Shown one piece after another: positions 16,536 to 25,047 of a stretch of DNA of 64,000 nucleotides. This DNA is from Lachnospiraceae bacterium (GTDB lineage: Bacteria; Bacillota; Clostridia; Lachnospirales; Lachnospiraceae): positions 1-64,000 of the forward strand of contig SVEI01000001.1 of the NCBI GenBank assembly GCA_015057445.1, given 5' to 3'. Numbering within the stretch: the first letter of the stretch is position 1; each line of letters opens with the position of its first letter. The notes below the pieces were generated by a model. That model had not been told where the DNA came from and made no database searches. It was given only the letters and a program-made list of their open reading frames with translations. Position numbers and translations under genes: made by a program.

Positions 16536-17870
16536 ATGAACATTTTGATGGTATCATTGGGTTGTGATAAAAATTTATGTGATAGTGAAGCAATGTTAGG
16601 TTTGCTTCGAGATAACAATTACAATATTACAAACGATGAATTAGAGGCAGATATAGTTGTTGTAAATACATGCAGCTTTATCCATGATGCAATGGAAGAA
16701 AGTATTAATACTATTTTGGAAATGTCTGAGTTGAAGAAGGGGCGTCTAAAATATCTTATTGTAACTGGTTGTCTTGCTGAAAGATTTAAAGATGAGATAT
16801 TTGATGAAATTCCAGAAGTTGATGCATGTATTGGGACAACAAGCTTTGATAAAATTATTCAAGTTATAAACAAACTTGAAAATAATGATTTTAACAATCA
16901 AAAGGTATCAGTTTATGATGATTTAAGTAGGTTAGCTATTGTTGAATCAAATAGAGTAATCACTTCTGGAACATTTATGGGATATCTTAAAATAGCTGAA
17001 GGCTGTGATAAATTCTGTACTTATTGTGTAATTCCACATATTCGTGGAAAATATAGAAGTATACCAATGGAGAAACTAATACATGAGGCAGAGTATATGG
17101 CTTCTCAAGGTATAAAAGAAATTATATTAGTTGCTCAGGAAACTACATGTTATGGTTTGGATATTTACGGTAAGAAGTCTTTGGCGGAATTAGTAAGAAA
17201 AATTGCTAAAATTGAAGGCGTGGAGTGGATAAGACTTATGTATTGTTATCCTGAGGAGATAGATGATGAGCTTATTGACTTATATGCTACAGAGTCAAAA
17301 TTATGTAAGTATATTGATATGCCGTTGCAACATTCTGAAGATATTATTTTAAGTAGAATGGGCAGGAAAACAGATAAAAAATCAATAAAAAATGTTATTA
17401 GTAAACTAAGAAATAAAGTACCTGATATTGCAATCAGAACATCACTAATAGCAGGATTTCCTGGTGAAACACAAGCTAACCATGATGCTCTTATGGAGTT
17501 TGTAGATGAGATGGAATTAGATAGAATAGGAGTATTTACATATTCTAAGGAAGACAATACACCAGCTGCGAATTTTCCTAATCAGGTTGATGCTGAAATA
17601 GCATCAGTATGGAGAGAAGAAATAATGGAACTTCAGCAGGAAGTATCTTATGATAAAAATCAGGAATTGATTGGTACTATTCAAGAGGTGATTGTTGAGG
17701 GGTATTCTCCTGATGATGATGTATATGTTGGAAGAACATATAGAGATGCACCAAATGTAGATGGACTAGTATTTATTAACTGTGATTATGAATTGATATC
17801 TGGTACAATTGTTAAAGTTAGAATAAATGAGGCTGGTCCTTATGACTTAATAGGAGGCGTTGAAGAATAA
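16536..17870 (+). CDS. rimO: Ribosomal protein S12 methylthiotransferase RimO
   Basis: The 444-residue radical SAM enzyme adds a methylthio group to an Asp of ribosomal protein S12. The N-terminal UPF0004 domain holds three Cys for an auxiliary [4Fe-4S] cluster (in SLGCDKNLCDSE, VNTCSF and VTGCLAERF). The radical SAM motif CDKFCTYC lies near 152-159, with GGE-like and AGFPGET motifs after it. A C-terminal TRAM domain (about 370-440) completes the layout. The SLGCDKN start and overall length favour RimO over MiaB. The ribosome binding site is weak. The ATG lies 3 bases after folD and the stop overlaps pgsA by one base. Confidence 0.95.
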   Translation: MNILMVSLGCDKNLCDSEAMLGLLRDNNYNITNDELEADIVVVNTCSFIHDAMEESINTILEMSELKKGRLKYLIVTGCLAERFKDEIFDEIPEVDACIGTTSFDKIIQVINKLENNDFNNQKVSVYDDLSRLAIVESNRVITSGTFMGYLKIAEGCDKFCTYCVIPHIRGKYRSIPMEKLIHEAEYMASQGIKEIILVAQETTCYGLDIYGKKSLAELVRKIAKIEGVEWIRLMYCYPEEIDDELIDLYATESKLCKYIDMPLQHSEDIILSRMGRKTDKKSIKNVISKLRNKVPDIAIRTSLIAGFPGETQANHDALMEFVDEMELDRIGVFTYSKEDNTPAANFPNQVDAEIASVWREEIMELQQEVSYDKNQELIGTIQEVIVEGYSPDDDVYVGRTYRDAPNVDGLVFINCDYELISGTIVKVRINEAGPYDLIGGVEE

Positions 17871-18409
17871 TGAATTTACCTAATAAATTAACTGTATTAA
17901 GAGTAGTATTAATACCATTTTTCTTGGTGGCTTTGATGATTGATGCAATTCCTTATGGTAAGTGGATAGCAGTGGCAATATTTATTATTGCAAGTTTGAC
18001 TGATATGTTAGATGGAAAAATAGCTAGAAAGTATAACCTTATCACTAATTTTGGGAAATTTATGGATCCTTTAGCTGATAAATTGTTGGTTTGCTCTGCT
18101 ATGATTGCGTTAATAGAACTTGATAGAATACCTGCTTGGGTTGTGATTATTATTATTGCAAGAGAATTTATAATTAGTGGATTTAGACTTGTTGCATCGG
18201 ACAATGGAATTGTTATTGCAGCAGGGTGGTGGGGTAAAGTTAAGACAGTTGTTCAAATGGTGATGATAACTGTAATATTATGTGATTTTGGTGGAGCAGT
18301 AGTTTCAATTGTTGAAAATGTGTTGATTTATGCATCCCTTGCCTTGACAATTATCTCTTTGATAGATTACTTGGTTAAAAACAAGGATGTACTTGCAGAA
18401 CAAAAATAA
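17870..18409 (+). CDS. pgsA: CDP-diacylglycerol-glycerol-3-phosphate 3-phosphatidyltransferase
   Basis: This 179-residue membrane enzyme makes phosphatidylglycerol phosphate from CDP-diacylglycerol. The CDP-alcohol phosphotransferase signature DMLDGKIAR...GKFMDPLADK, with its conserved Asp residues, lies near 44-72. It is surrounded by four to five hydrophobic helices. The start codon overlaps the rimO stop by one base (TAATG), so it is translated as part of the folD-rimO-pgsA unit. A rimO-pgsA pairing is common in Firmicutes, where cinA and recA often follow. Here a DUF2520 gene follows instead. Confidence 0.96.
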   Translation: MNLPNKLTVLRVVLIPFFLVALMIDAIPYGKWIAVAIFIIASLTDMLDGKIARKYNLITNFGKFMDPLADKLLVCSAMIALIELDRIPAWVVIIIIAREFIISGFRLVASDNGIVIAAGWWGKVKTVVQMVMITVILCDFGGAVVSIVENVLIYASLALTIISLIDYLVKNKDVLAEQK

Positions 18410-18423
18410 AAAGGAATTTATAT

Positions 18424-19278
18424 ATGAATATTGGAATTATTGGTGCTGGTAAAATGGGTTATACATTAGGGAAGCATTTTTCTTTGAGTCATAATCCAGA
18501 TATTAATTTAGTAGGATATTATAGTAAAAATATAAATAGTGCTATTGATGCTGCAGAATTTACTGATTCTGAATTTTTTGACAACATAGAAAGCATTGTA
18601 CAACAATCAGATATTATATTTTTAACTGTACCAGATGGTGAAATTAAAGGTGTTGTTGATATTATAGAAAATGTATCATCAGCTAGTAAGGAGAAAATAA
18701 TATGTCACACTAGTGGAGCATTATCTTCAAAAGAAATTAAGGATAATATTTCCAATGTATATTTATTCTCAGTACATCCAATTTATGCTGTTAATTCAAA
18801 ATATGAATCTTATATAAAATTCAAAGATGCCTTTATTACAATTGAAGGTGATGTTGAATATATTCAAACTATAAAAGATATATTTGTGTCCTTGGGACAT
18901 AATGTTAAAGTAATTTCTGCTAATGATAAAGTTAAATATCATAGTGCGGCTGTATTTTCCAGTAACCTTGTAATAGGTTTATATCATATGGCAGAAGAAC
19001 TTTTGAAACAATGCGGGTTTGATGAAGATGAGGTAGAATTAGCGCTCAAACCATTATTTATTAATAATGCAAATAAAATTAATGAGACAGATTGTGCTTC
19101 AGCCTTAACAGGTCCTGTTGAACGATGTGATATTTGTACTATATCAAAACATATGTCTGTGCTAGATGATTATTATTTAGATGTATATCGGTTATTGTCA
19201 AGAGAACTTGTTAAAATTGCAACTAATAAAAATCCTAATAAAAATTATGATAGCGTAGATAAAGTGCTTAAATTATAA
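18424..19278 (+). CDS. Rossmann-fold protein with DUF2520 C-terminal domain
   Basis: The 284-residue product opens with a dinucleotide-binding motif, IGIIGAGKMGYTLGKHF (about 3-19). VPDGEI follows near 75-80 and CHTSGALSS near 99-107, typical of the family of putative NADP-dependent oxidoreductases with a C-terminal DUF2520 domain. The second half is helical and includes KYHSAAVFSSNLV near 175-187 and LTGPVERCD near 228-236. The substrate of this family is not established to my knowledge. It follows pgsA by 14 bases, behind AAAGGAA, and is closed by a terminator. It resembles ProC/6PGDH-like reductases in fold, so a small-molecule dehydrogenase is the best general guess. Confidence 0.85.
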   Translation: MNIGIIGAGKMGYTLGKHFSLSHNPDINLVGYYSKNINSAIDAAEFTDSEFFDNIESIVQQSDIIFLTVPDGEIKGVVDIIENVSSASKEKIICHTSGALSSKEIKDNISNVYLFSVHPIYAVNSKYESYIKFKDAFITIEGDVEYIQTIKDIFVSLGHNVKVISANDKVKYHSAAVFSSNLVIGLYHMAEELLKQCGFDEDEVELALKPLFINNANKINETDCASALTGPVERCDICTISKHMSVLDDYYLDVYRLLSRELVKIATNKNPNKNYDSVDKVLKL

Positions 19279-19303
19279 ATTGAATATATTTATTTATATT
19301 TTA

Positions 19304-19334
19304 AAGTCCTTAAGATATATTAAGGGCTTTTTTT
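19304..19334 (+). terminator. Rho-independent terminator after the folD-pgsA unit
   Basis: A 10-bp stem with one G-U pair (19304-19313 with 19320-19329), a 6-base loop and a T-tract to 19334. It lies 25 bases after the DUF2520 stop. Confidence 0.92.
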
Positions 19335-19382
19335 ACTTGTGTAAATTAACTGGTAAAGAGCTAAAAATATTATAATATTAGC

Positions 19383-19411
19383 TTGAAATAATATAAGAAA
19401 AAGGTTATTAT
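19383..19411 (+). promoter_or_regulatory. Sigma-A type promoter for the sodium pump operon
   Basis: TTGAAA (19383-19388), a 17-base spacer, then TATTAT (19406-19411). An overlapping TATAAT at 19412-19417 is spaced too far from this -35. Transcription would start near 19418, about 60 bases before the first gene. Confidence 0.55.
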
Positions 19412-19478
19412 TATAATCGGATGAAATTGGTTTTATTTTCGGATAAGGCCTAAAATAAATTTTAACGGAGGACGTAAA

Positions 19479-20903
19479 ATGAGTAACAAACTTACTATGT
19501 CAGCAAGTGATAGAATAAACGCATTGCTTGATGACGCAAGCTTTGTTGAAGTTGGTGCATATGTAACTGCAAGAAGCACAGACTTTAACATGCAAGAAAA
19601 AGATACTCCTAAAGATGGTGTAATTACCGGCTATGGAGTGGTAGGTGACAAAGTTGTCTATGTTTATAGCCAGGATGCTTCAGTTCTTGGTGGTGCAGTA
19701 GGTGAAATGCACGCTAAGAAAATAGCTAAAATTTATGATATGGCTATGAAGGTAGGAGCTCCAGTTGTAGGTCTTATTGACTGTGCTGGACTTAGACTTC
19801 AGGAAGCTACAGATGCAATGAATGCATTCGGTGAGTTATATTTAAAGCAAACTCTTGCATCAGGACTTATTCCACAAATTACAGCTATTTTTGGTAACTG
19901 TGGTGGTGGTACAGCTCTTATTCCTGCTCTTACAGATTTTACATTTATGACAGCAGAGAATTCAAAGCTTTTTGTTAATAGTCCTAATGCTTTAGATGGA
20001 AATAATTCATCTAAGCTTGACACTGCAAGTGCTGATTATTTAAGTAATAATACTTCAGTTGTAGATGTGGTTTGTGAGGATGATGCAACAGTAATTTCTC
20101 AGATTAGAACTCTTATTGATATGCTTCCTTCTAACAATCAGGTTGAAGCATCTTCAGAGTGTACAGATGATTTAAATAGAGTAATACCTAATCTTGATGG
20201 ATTGGTTAAGGATGGTAGAGGTGTATTACAGAATATTGCTGATAATAATATATTCTTCGAAGTTAACAAGGACTTCGCAAAGGATGTAGTTATAGGTTTC
20301 CTTAAGCTTAATGGTGATACTGTTGGTTGTGTTGCTAATCAGGTTGAAGGTGGTAGTGATATGCTTTCAGCTGATGGCGCTAAAATAGCTGCAGATTTTG
20401 TGAATTTCTGTGATGCATTTGATATTCCTGTAATTACATTAGTAAATACCAAGGGATTTGTTGCGACTGTGGATAATGAAAAGACTGTTGCTGAGTCAGT
20501 AGCTAAGCTTACATATGCGTTTGCAAATGCTACAGTACCAAAGGTTACATTAGTTATGGGTGATGCATTTGGTACAGCTTATACAGTTATGAATTCAAAA
20601 GCAATTGGAGCTGATATGGTATATGCTTGGCCAACAGCAAAAATTGGTACAATGGATCCAGAGATGGCTGTTAAGATAATGTATGAGAAAGAGATTAATG
20701 CTGCTGATGATAAAGTTGCATGTGTTGCAGAGCTTAAGAAGCAGTATACTGATCTTCAGTCTAGTGCAATGGCTGCCGCAAAGAGAGGCTATATAGATGA
20801 TATTATAGAACCAGATGCTACTAGAAAGAGAATAATTGCTGCACTTGATATGCTTTATACTAAGAATGAGGATAGACCTTACAAGAAGCATGGAGCAGTA
20901 TAA
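19479..20903 (+). CDS. Acyl-CoA carboxyltransferase subunit (methylmalonyl-CoA decarboxylase alpha / 12S-like)
   Basis: The 474-residue product has two crotonase-type carboxyltransferase halves. The N half includes DGVITGYGVVGDKVVYVYSQD and GGAVGEMHAKKI (about 47-90), with FGNCGGGTALIP near 137-148. The C half includes VNTKGFVATV (about 325-334) and TLVMGDAFGTAYTVM near 355-369. It belongs with PccB/MmdA and the 12S subunit of transcarboxylase, which move CO2 between an acyl-CoA and biotin. It is slightly shorter than typical MmdA (about 510). As first gene of a five-gene operon with a biotin carrier and membrane subunits, it probably works in a sodium-translocating decarboxylase. Which acyl-CoA it uses (methylmalonyl, malonyl or glutaconyl) cannot be read from the sequence. 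Codon use indicates high expression. Confidence 0.88.
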   Translation: MSNKLTMSASDRINALLDDASFVEVGAYVTARSTDFNMQEKDTPKDGVITGYGVVGDKVVYVYSQDASVLGGAVGEMHAKKIAKIYDMAMKVGAPVVGLIDCAGLRLQEATDAMNAFGELYLKQTLASGLIPQITAIFGNCGGGTALIPALTDFTFMTAENSKLFVNSPNALDGNNSSKLDTASADYLSNNTSVVDVVCEDDATVISQIRTLIDMLPSNNQVEASSECTDDLNRVIPNLDGLVKDGRGVLQNIADNNIFFEVNKDFAKDVVIGFLKLNGDTVGCVANQVEGGSDMLSADGAKIAADFVNFCDAFDIPVITLVNTKGFVATVDNEKTVAESVAKLTYAFANATVPKVTLVMGDAFGTAYTVMNSKAIGADMVYAWPTAKIGTMDPEMAVKIMYEKEINAADDKVACVAELKKQYTDLQSSAMAAAKRGYIDDIIEPDATRKRIIAALDMLYTKNEDRPYKKHGAV

Positions 20904-20920
20904 GGAGAGGTGACAACTAA

Positions 20921-21925
20921 ATGAAAATTAAAAAATTATTAGTATTAGTTTCCATGTTAGCTGTTATGTTCTCTCTTGCAGGATGTGGTGAAGAATTTGA
21001 CAAGCCTTTCGATTACGATGAAAGAGAAGTTGCTGTTCATGCAATGAATTCCTTTATGGCGTATGAGAAAATTACTGATGAATATATTGATTATTACATT
21101 ACTAGTGGTAATGATTATGAAAAGTCAGCAGTAAAGGGTATTGTTCAAGCTAGGGAAGCTGATAATGTTGGTGCATTTGAAGATTATTCAGCAACTGTAA
21201 CATCTCTTAGTAGTGGTATAATTACTTTAGAAGATGCAGATGTTGAAATTGAAAATAATAAAGATTATATTGTTGTAGTTTTAACAAATAATGCTGAAAA
21301 TAGAGATGTTGAAATCAGAGTAAAATACGTTGAGAACGGAGAGTATTATATTAAGTACAACGAAATTCTTGTACAAAATGGTATGGAGAGTCTTGAGTCA
21401 TATAAGAATAATGCTCAGCTTATCTCTGATAGCTATGGTGTTTCTATAGAAGATATTTGTTTACAGGCTGGAGTTTCTTCATTAGATGAACTTTACCAGA
21501 AGGATTTGAATTCTGTTCATGAGTCTCTTGCAGCCAATGGAATATATCCATATTTAGAAGAAGAAATGGTTGTAACTGCTGTCTACTCTAAAAAAGAACT
21601 TATTGGACAGGCTGGTATGAATACACTTATTGGTATGGGAACAGTATTTATCGTACTTATATTCATATCATTTATCATTTCATTATTTAAATATTTGCCT
21701 GCACTTTTTGCTAAGAAACCAAAAGTTGAGACAGAGAAGAAGGTTGAAACTCCAAAGGCAGAGTTGAAACCTGTTGTAACAACCAAGACAGAAAATCTTA
21801 CTGATGACTCACAGCTTGTAGCAGTGCTTACAGCTGCTATATATGCATATGAAGCTCAGTCAGGTAATAGTGCAGTAAGTAAGGACAAGCTTGTTGTTCG
21901 TTCTATAAAGAGAGTTAGAAAGTAA
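20921..21925 (+). CDS. Sodium pump decarboxylase gamma subunit (OadG family) with large lipoprotein domain
   Basis: The 334-residue product starts with a lipoprotein signal, MKIKKLLVLV...SLAGC, with Cys22 as the lipidated residue. A soluble acidic domain of about 200 residues follows and should face outward. One membrane helix lies near 228-250 (GMGTVFIVLIFISFIISLF). After it comes a Lys/Glu/Pro linker and a C-terminal segment, LVAVLTAAIYAYEAQ...VVRSIKRVRK, typical of OadG/MmdD subunits that anchor the carboxyltransferase to the membrane. Classical gamma subunits are only 80-100 residues, so the outer domain is an addition. The gene begins 17 bases after the carboxyltransferase gene and precedes the biotin carrier, as expected for the complex. 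Confidence 0.82.
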   Translation: MKIKKLLVLVSMLAVMFSLAGCGEEFDKPFDYDEREVAVHAMNSFMAYEKITDEYIDYYITSGNDYEKSAVKGIVQAREADNVGAFEDYSATVTSLSSGIITLEDADVEIENNKDYIVVVLTNNAENRDVEIRVKYVENGEYYIKYNEILVQNGMESLESYKNNAQLISDSYGVSIEDICLQAGVSSLDELYQKDLNSVHESLAANGIYPYLEEEMVVTAVYSKKELIGQAGMNTLIGMGTVFIVLIFISFIISLFKYLPALFAKKPKVETEKKVETPKAELKPVVTTKTENLTDDSQLVAVLTAAIYAYEAQSGNSAVSKDKLVVRSIKRVRK

Positions 21926-21954
21926 TTTTACAACTATTTAGGAGGATATTAAAA

Positions 21955-22371
21955 ATGAAGAATTATAGAATTACCGTTAATGGTACAGCATATGACGTAG
22001 CAGTAGAAGAATTAGCAGCAGGTGCAGTAGCATCAGCTCCAGTAGCAACTGCAGCCCCAGTAGCAACTGCAGCCCCAGTAGCAACTGCAGCCCCAGTAGC
22101 AGCCCCAGCAGCTCCAGCTCCAGCAGCTCCAGCTCCAGCGGCATCAGGTTCAGCAGGTAGCGTAGTAGTATCTTCACCAATGCCAGGTAAGATATTAAGT
22201 GTAAAAGCAAGTGTTGGACAAGCAGTTAAGAAGGGTGATGTTATTCTTGTGCTTGAAGCTATGAAGATGGAAAATGAAGTAGTTGCTCCAGAAGATGGTA
22301 CAGTTGCTAGCATTAACGTTTCAGCAAACGATTCAGTTGAGGCTGGAGATACATTAGCAACATTAAACTAA
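21955..22371 (+). CDS. Biotin carboxyl carrier protein of the sodium pump decarboxylase
   Basis: The 138-residue product has three parts. A short N-terminal motif (KNYRITVNGTAYDV) is typical of the family. An Ala/Pro/Val linker (about 22-64) acts as a flexible arm. The biotinyl domain (about 68-138) carries the biotinylation motif EAMKMENEV, with the modified Lys between the two Met. The domain shuttles CO2 between the carboxyltransferases and the membrane beta subunit. It corresponds to MmdC or the 1.3S subunit of transcarboxylase. Strong AGGAGG lies upstream. The linker is encoded by a perfect 18-bp tandem repeat, so its length may vary between strains. Confidence 0.95.
   Translation: MKNYRITVNGTAYDVAVEELAAGAVASAPVATAAPVATAAPVATAAPVAAPAAPAPAAPAPAASGSAGSVVVSSPMPGKILSVKASVGQAVKKGDVILVLEAMKMENEVVAPEDGTVASINVSANDSVEAGDTLATLN
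22039..22092 (+). repeat. 18-bp tandem repeat encoding the Ala/Pro linker
   Basis: Three identical copies of an 18-bp unit (22039-22056, 22057-22074, 22075-22092) encode PVATAA, followed by a 12-base partial copy. The repeat is in frame, so copy-number changes would alter linker length without a frameshift. Confidence 0.95.
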
Positions 22372-22414
22372 TTACCGGTAGATATTTACCTAAATTAACA
22401 GGAGGTAACGCTAA

Positions 22415-23542
22415 ATGAGCGGTTTTTCAGACGTATTAACGAATCTAGCTCTTCAGACCGGTTTTGCAACTCTTACATGGAAGCATTATATTATGATTTT
22501 AGTTGCATGCTTCTTTATGTATCTTGCAATAGTAAAGGGATTTGAACCATTACTTTTAGTACCAATTTCATTTGGTATGTTCTTGGTTAATATGTTCCCT
22601 GGTATTATGGATGAGGGCGGATTATTACATTATTTCTACTTACTTGATGAGTGGAGTATTTTACCATCACTTATATTTATGGGTGTTGGTGCGATGACAG
22701 ATTTCGGTCCACTTATTGCTAATCCAAAAAGCTTTATACTTGGTGCAGCAGCACAGTTTGGTATTTATTCAGCATATTTCCTTGCATTCCTTATGGGATT
22801 CAATGGCAAGGAAGCAGCAGCAATTTCAATTATTGGTGGAGCAGACGGTCCTACATCAATTTTCCTTGCAGGAAAGCTTGGAATGGGTGGAACTCTTATG
22901 GGTCCTATAGCAGTAGCAGCTTATTCCTATATGGCTCTTGTACCTGTTATTCAGCCACCTATTATGAAGCTTCTTACAACTGATAAGGAGCGTCACATTA
23001 AGATGGGACAGCTTCGTCCAGTAACAAAGCTTGAGAAGATTCTCTTCCCAATTATTGTTACATTAGTAGTTGTTATGATTCTTCCTACAACAGCTCCACT
23101 TGTTGGTATGCTTATGTTAGGAAACTTATTCAGAGAGTGTGGAGTTGTTAAGCAGCTTACTGAAACAGCTTCAAATGCAATGATGTATATCGTAGTTATC
23201 TTACTTGGTACATCTGTAGGTGCTACTACTAGTGCAGATGCATTCCTTCAGTTAAGTACACTTAAGATTGTTGCCCTTGGTCTTGTGGCATTTGCTTTTG
23301 GTACAGCGGCAGGTGTAATCTTTGGTAAGATTATGTGTTGGGCAACTAAGGGTAAGGTTAACCCACTTATAGGTTCAGCAGGTGTTTCTGCGGTTCCTAT
23401 GGCAGCAAGAGTTTCACAGAAGGTTGGAGCAGAATATGACCCTACTAACTTCCTTCTTATGAATGCAATGGGACCTAACGTTGCGGGTGTTATCGGTACT
23501 GCAGTTGCAGCCGGAACATTCCTTGCTATATTTGGTGTATAA
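22415..23542 (+). CDS. oadB: Sodium ion-translocating decarboxylase beta subunit
   Basis: The 375-residue polytopic membrane protein has about nine hydrophobic helices. It decarboxylates carboxybiotin and exports Na+. Hallmarks are [16 protein letters not shown] (about 146-161), with the conserved Asp of the ion path, and the C-terminal motif [18 protein letters not shown] (about 350-367), which forms the second part of the sodium site. This subunit is shared by oxaloacetate, methylmalonyl-CoA, malonate and glutaconyl-CoA decarboxylases, so it does not fix the substrate. It lies 43 bases after the biotin carrier gene, behind AGGAGG, and is followed 24 bases later by the OadA-like gene. Confidence 0.95.
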   Translation: MSGFSDVLTNLALQTGFATLTWKHYIMILVACFFMYLAIVKGFEPLLLVPISFGMFLVNMFPGIMDEGGLLHYFYLLDEWSILPSLIFMGVGAMTDFGPLIANPKSFILGAAAQFGIYSAYFLAFLMGFNGKEAAAISIIGGADGPTSIFLAGKLGMGGTLMGPIAVAAYSYMALVPVIQPPIMKLLTTDKERHIKMGQLRPVTKLEKILFPIIVTLVVVMILPTTAPLVGMLMLGNLFRECGVVKQLTETASNAMMYIVVILLGTSVGATTSADAFLQLSTLKIVALGLVAFAFGTAAGVIFGKIMCWATKGKVNPLIGSAGVSAVPMAARVSQKVGAEYDPTNFLLMNAMGPNVAGVIGTAVAAGTFLAIFGV

Positions 23543-23566
23543 TTATATTTACAGGAGGTTAGAGAA

Positions 23567-24976
23567 ATGGCAGTAGAAAAGAAACCGGTAAAGATTACCG
23601 AAACTATATTACGTGATGCTCATCAGTCACTTATAGCTACAAGAATGACTACAGAGCAGATGCTCCCTATCATCGAGAAGATGGATAAGGTTGGATATCA
23701 TTCAGTTGAGTGCTGGGGTGGAGCAACATTTGATGCATCACTTCGTTTCCTTAAGGAAGATCCATGGGAAAGACTTAGAAAGATTAAGGATGGTTTTAAG
23801 AACACCAAACTTCAGATGCTCTTTAGAGGACAGAATATCTTAGGATATCGTCACTATGCAGATGATGTTGTGGAATATTTTGTTCAGAAGTCAATTGCAA
23901 ATGGTATTGATATTATTCGTATCTTTGACTGTTTAAATGATATTAGAAACCTTGAGACAGCTGTTAAGGCTTCAAATAAGGAAGGTGGTCATGCTCAGAT
24001 AGCTCTTTCTTATACATTAGGAGAGGCTTATACTCTTGATTATTGGAAGGATATGGCTAAGAAGATTGAGGATATGGGTGCAAATTCTATCTGTATCAAG
24101 GATATGGCTGGTCTTCTTGTACCATATAAGGCTACAGAGCTTGTTACAGCACTTAAAGAGAGTACATCACTTCCTATTCAGCTTCATACACACTACACTT
24201 CAGGTGTAGCTTCTATGACATACATGAAGGCTGTTGAGGCTGGTTGTGATATTATTGATACAGCTATGTCACCACTTGCTCTTGGTACTAGCCAGCCAGC
24301 AACTGAGGTTATGGCAAAAGCATTTGAGGGTACAGAGTATGATCCAGGCTTTGATGAGAATCTTCTTGTTGAGATTGCTGATTACTTTAAGCCTATGAGA
24401 GAAGAGTGGTTAGCTAATGGTCTTCTTAATCCAAAGGTTATGGGCGTTGATATTAAGACACTTCTTTATCAGGTACCAGGTGGTATGCTTTCAAACCTTG
24501 TATCACAGCTTAAGGAGATGGGTGCTGAGGACAAGTTCCAGGAGGTACTTGAGGAGGTTCCACGTGTTCGTAAAGATTATGGTGAGCCACCACTTGTTAC
24601 TCCATCAAGCCAGATTGTTGGTACTCAGGCAGTTCTTAATGTTGTAACTGGAGAGAGATATAAGATGTGTACTAAGGAGTCTAAAGCTCTTGTTGCTGGT
24701 GAGTATGGTCAATCTGTACTTCCAGTAGATCCAGAGGTTAGAAAGAAGGTTATTGGTGATCAGGAGCCTATAACTTGTAGACCAGCTGATTTACTTGAGA
24801 ATGAGTTAGACAAGTTGGAGAAGGAAATGGCTCAGTACAAGAAGCAGGATGAGGATGTTCTTTCATATGCTTTATTCCCACAGGTTGCTATGGACTTCTT
24901 TAAGTACAGAGAAGCTCAGGAAACAGGTGTTGATGCTTCACTTGCTAATTCTGAAAACAAGACTTATCCAGTATAA
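23567..24976 (+). CDS. oadA: Oxaloacetate decarboxylase alpha / pyruvate carboxylase subunit B carboxyltransferase
   Basis: The 469-residue product is the carboxyltransferase of the OadA / PycB / transcarboxylase 5S family. A TIM barrel carries the metal ligands in LRDAHQSL (about 16-23) and LHTHYTSG (about 205-212). The substrate motif LFRGQNILGYRHYAD lies near 85-99 and the catalytic Lys in CIKDMAG near 178-184. A conserved C-terminal PYC_OADA domain (about 290-460) follows. Unlike Klebsiella OadA it ends without a biotin domain, so it must use the separate biotin carrier encoded upstream. It transfers the carboxyl group of oxaloacetate to biotin, or the reverse with pyruvate. It is the second carboxyltransferase in this operon. 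Confidence 0.94.
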   Translation: MAVEKKPVKITETILRDAHQSLIATRMTTEQMLPIIEKMDKVGYHSVECWGGATFDASLRFLKEDPWERLRKIKDGFKNTKLQMLFRGQNILGYRHYADDVVEYFVQKSIANGIDIIRIFDCLNDIRNLETAVKASNKEGGHAQIALSYTLGEAYTLDYWKDMAKKIEDMGANSICIKDMAGLLVPYKATELVTALKESTSLPIQLHTHYTSGVASMTYMKAVEAGCDIIDTAMSPLALGTSQPATEVMAKAFEGTEYDPGFDENLLVEIADYFKPMREEWLANGLLNPKVMGVDIKTLLYQVPGGMLSNLVSQLKEMGAEDKFQEVLEEVPRVRKDYGEPPLVTPSSQIVGTQAVLNVVTGERYKMCTKESKALVAGEYGQSVLPVDPEVRKKVIGDQEPITCRPADLLENELDKLEKEMAQYKKQDEDVLSYALFPQVAMDFFKYREAQETGVDASLANSENKTYPV

Positions 24977-24991
24977 TATATAAATTACTAA

Positions 24992-25023
24992 AGAGACGGA
25001 GTAGGTTATCCTGTTCCGTCTCT
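24992..25023 (+). other. Strong hairpin at the end of the sodium pump operon
   Basis: A 14-bp stem including two G-U pairs (24992-25005 with 25010-25023) has a 4-base loop. It begins 15 bases after the oadA stop. What follows is A-rich, not a T-tract, so it is not a classical intrinsic terminator, though its position fits operon termination. Confidence 0.65.
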
Positions 25024-25047
25024 TAAAAATATAAATGGAGCAATAAT

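Noticed and set aside
22039-22092. CRISPR-like repeat
   Set aside because: Units are contiguous with no spacers and encode a protein linker in frame.
21963-22313. 116-codon minus-strand frame rich in Ala, Thr and Gly
   Set aside because: It is the antisense of the biotin carrier and owes its openness to the GC-rich 18-bp repeat.
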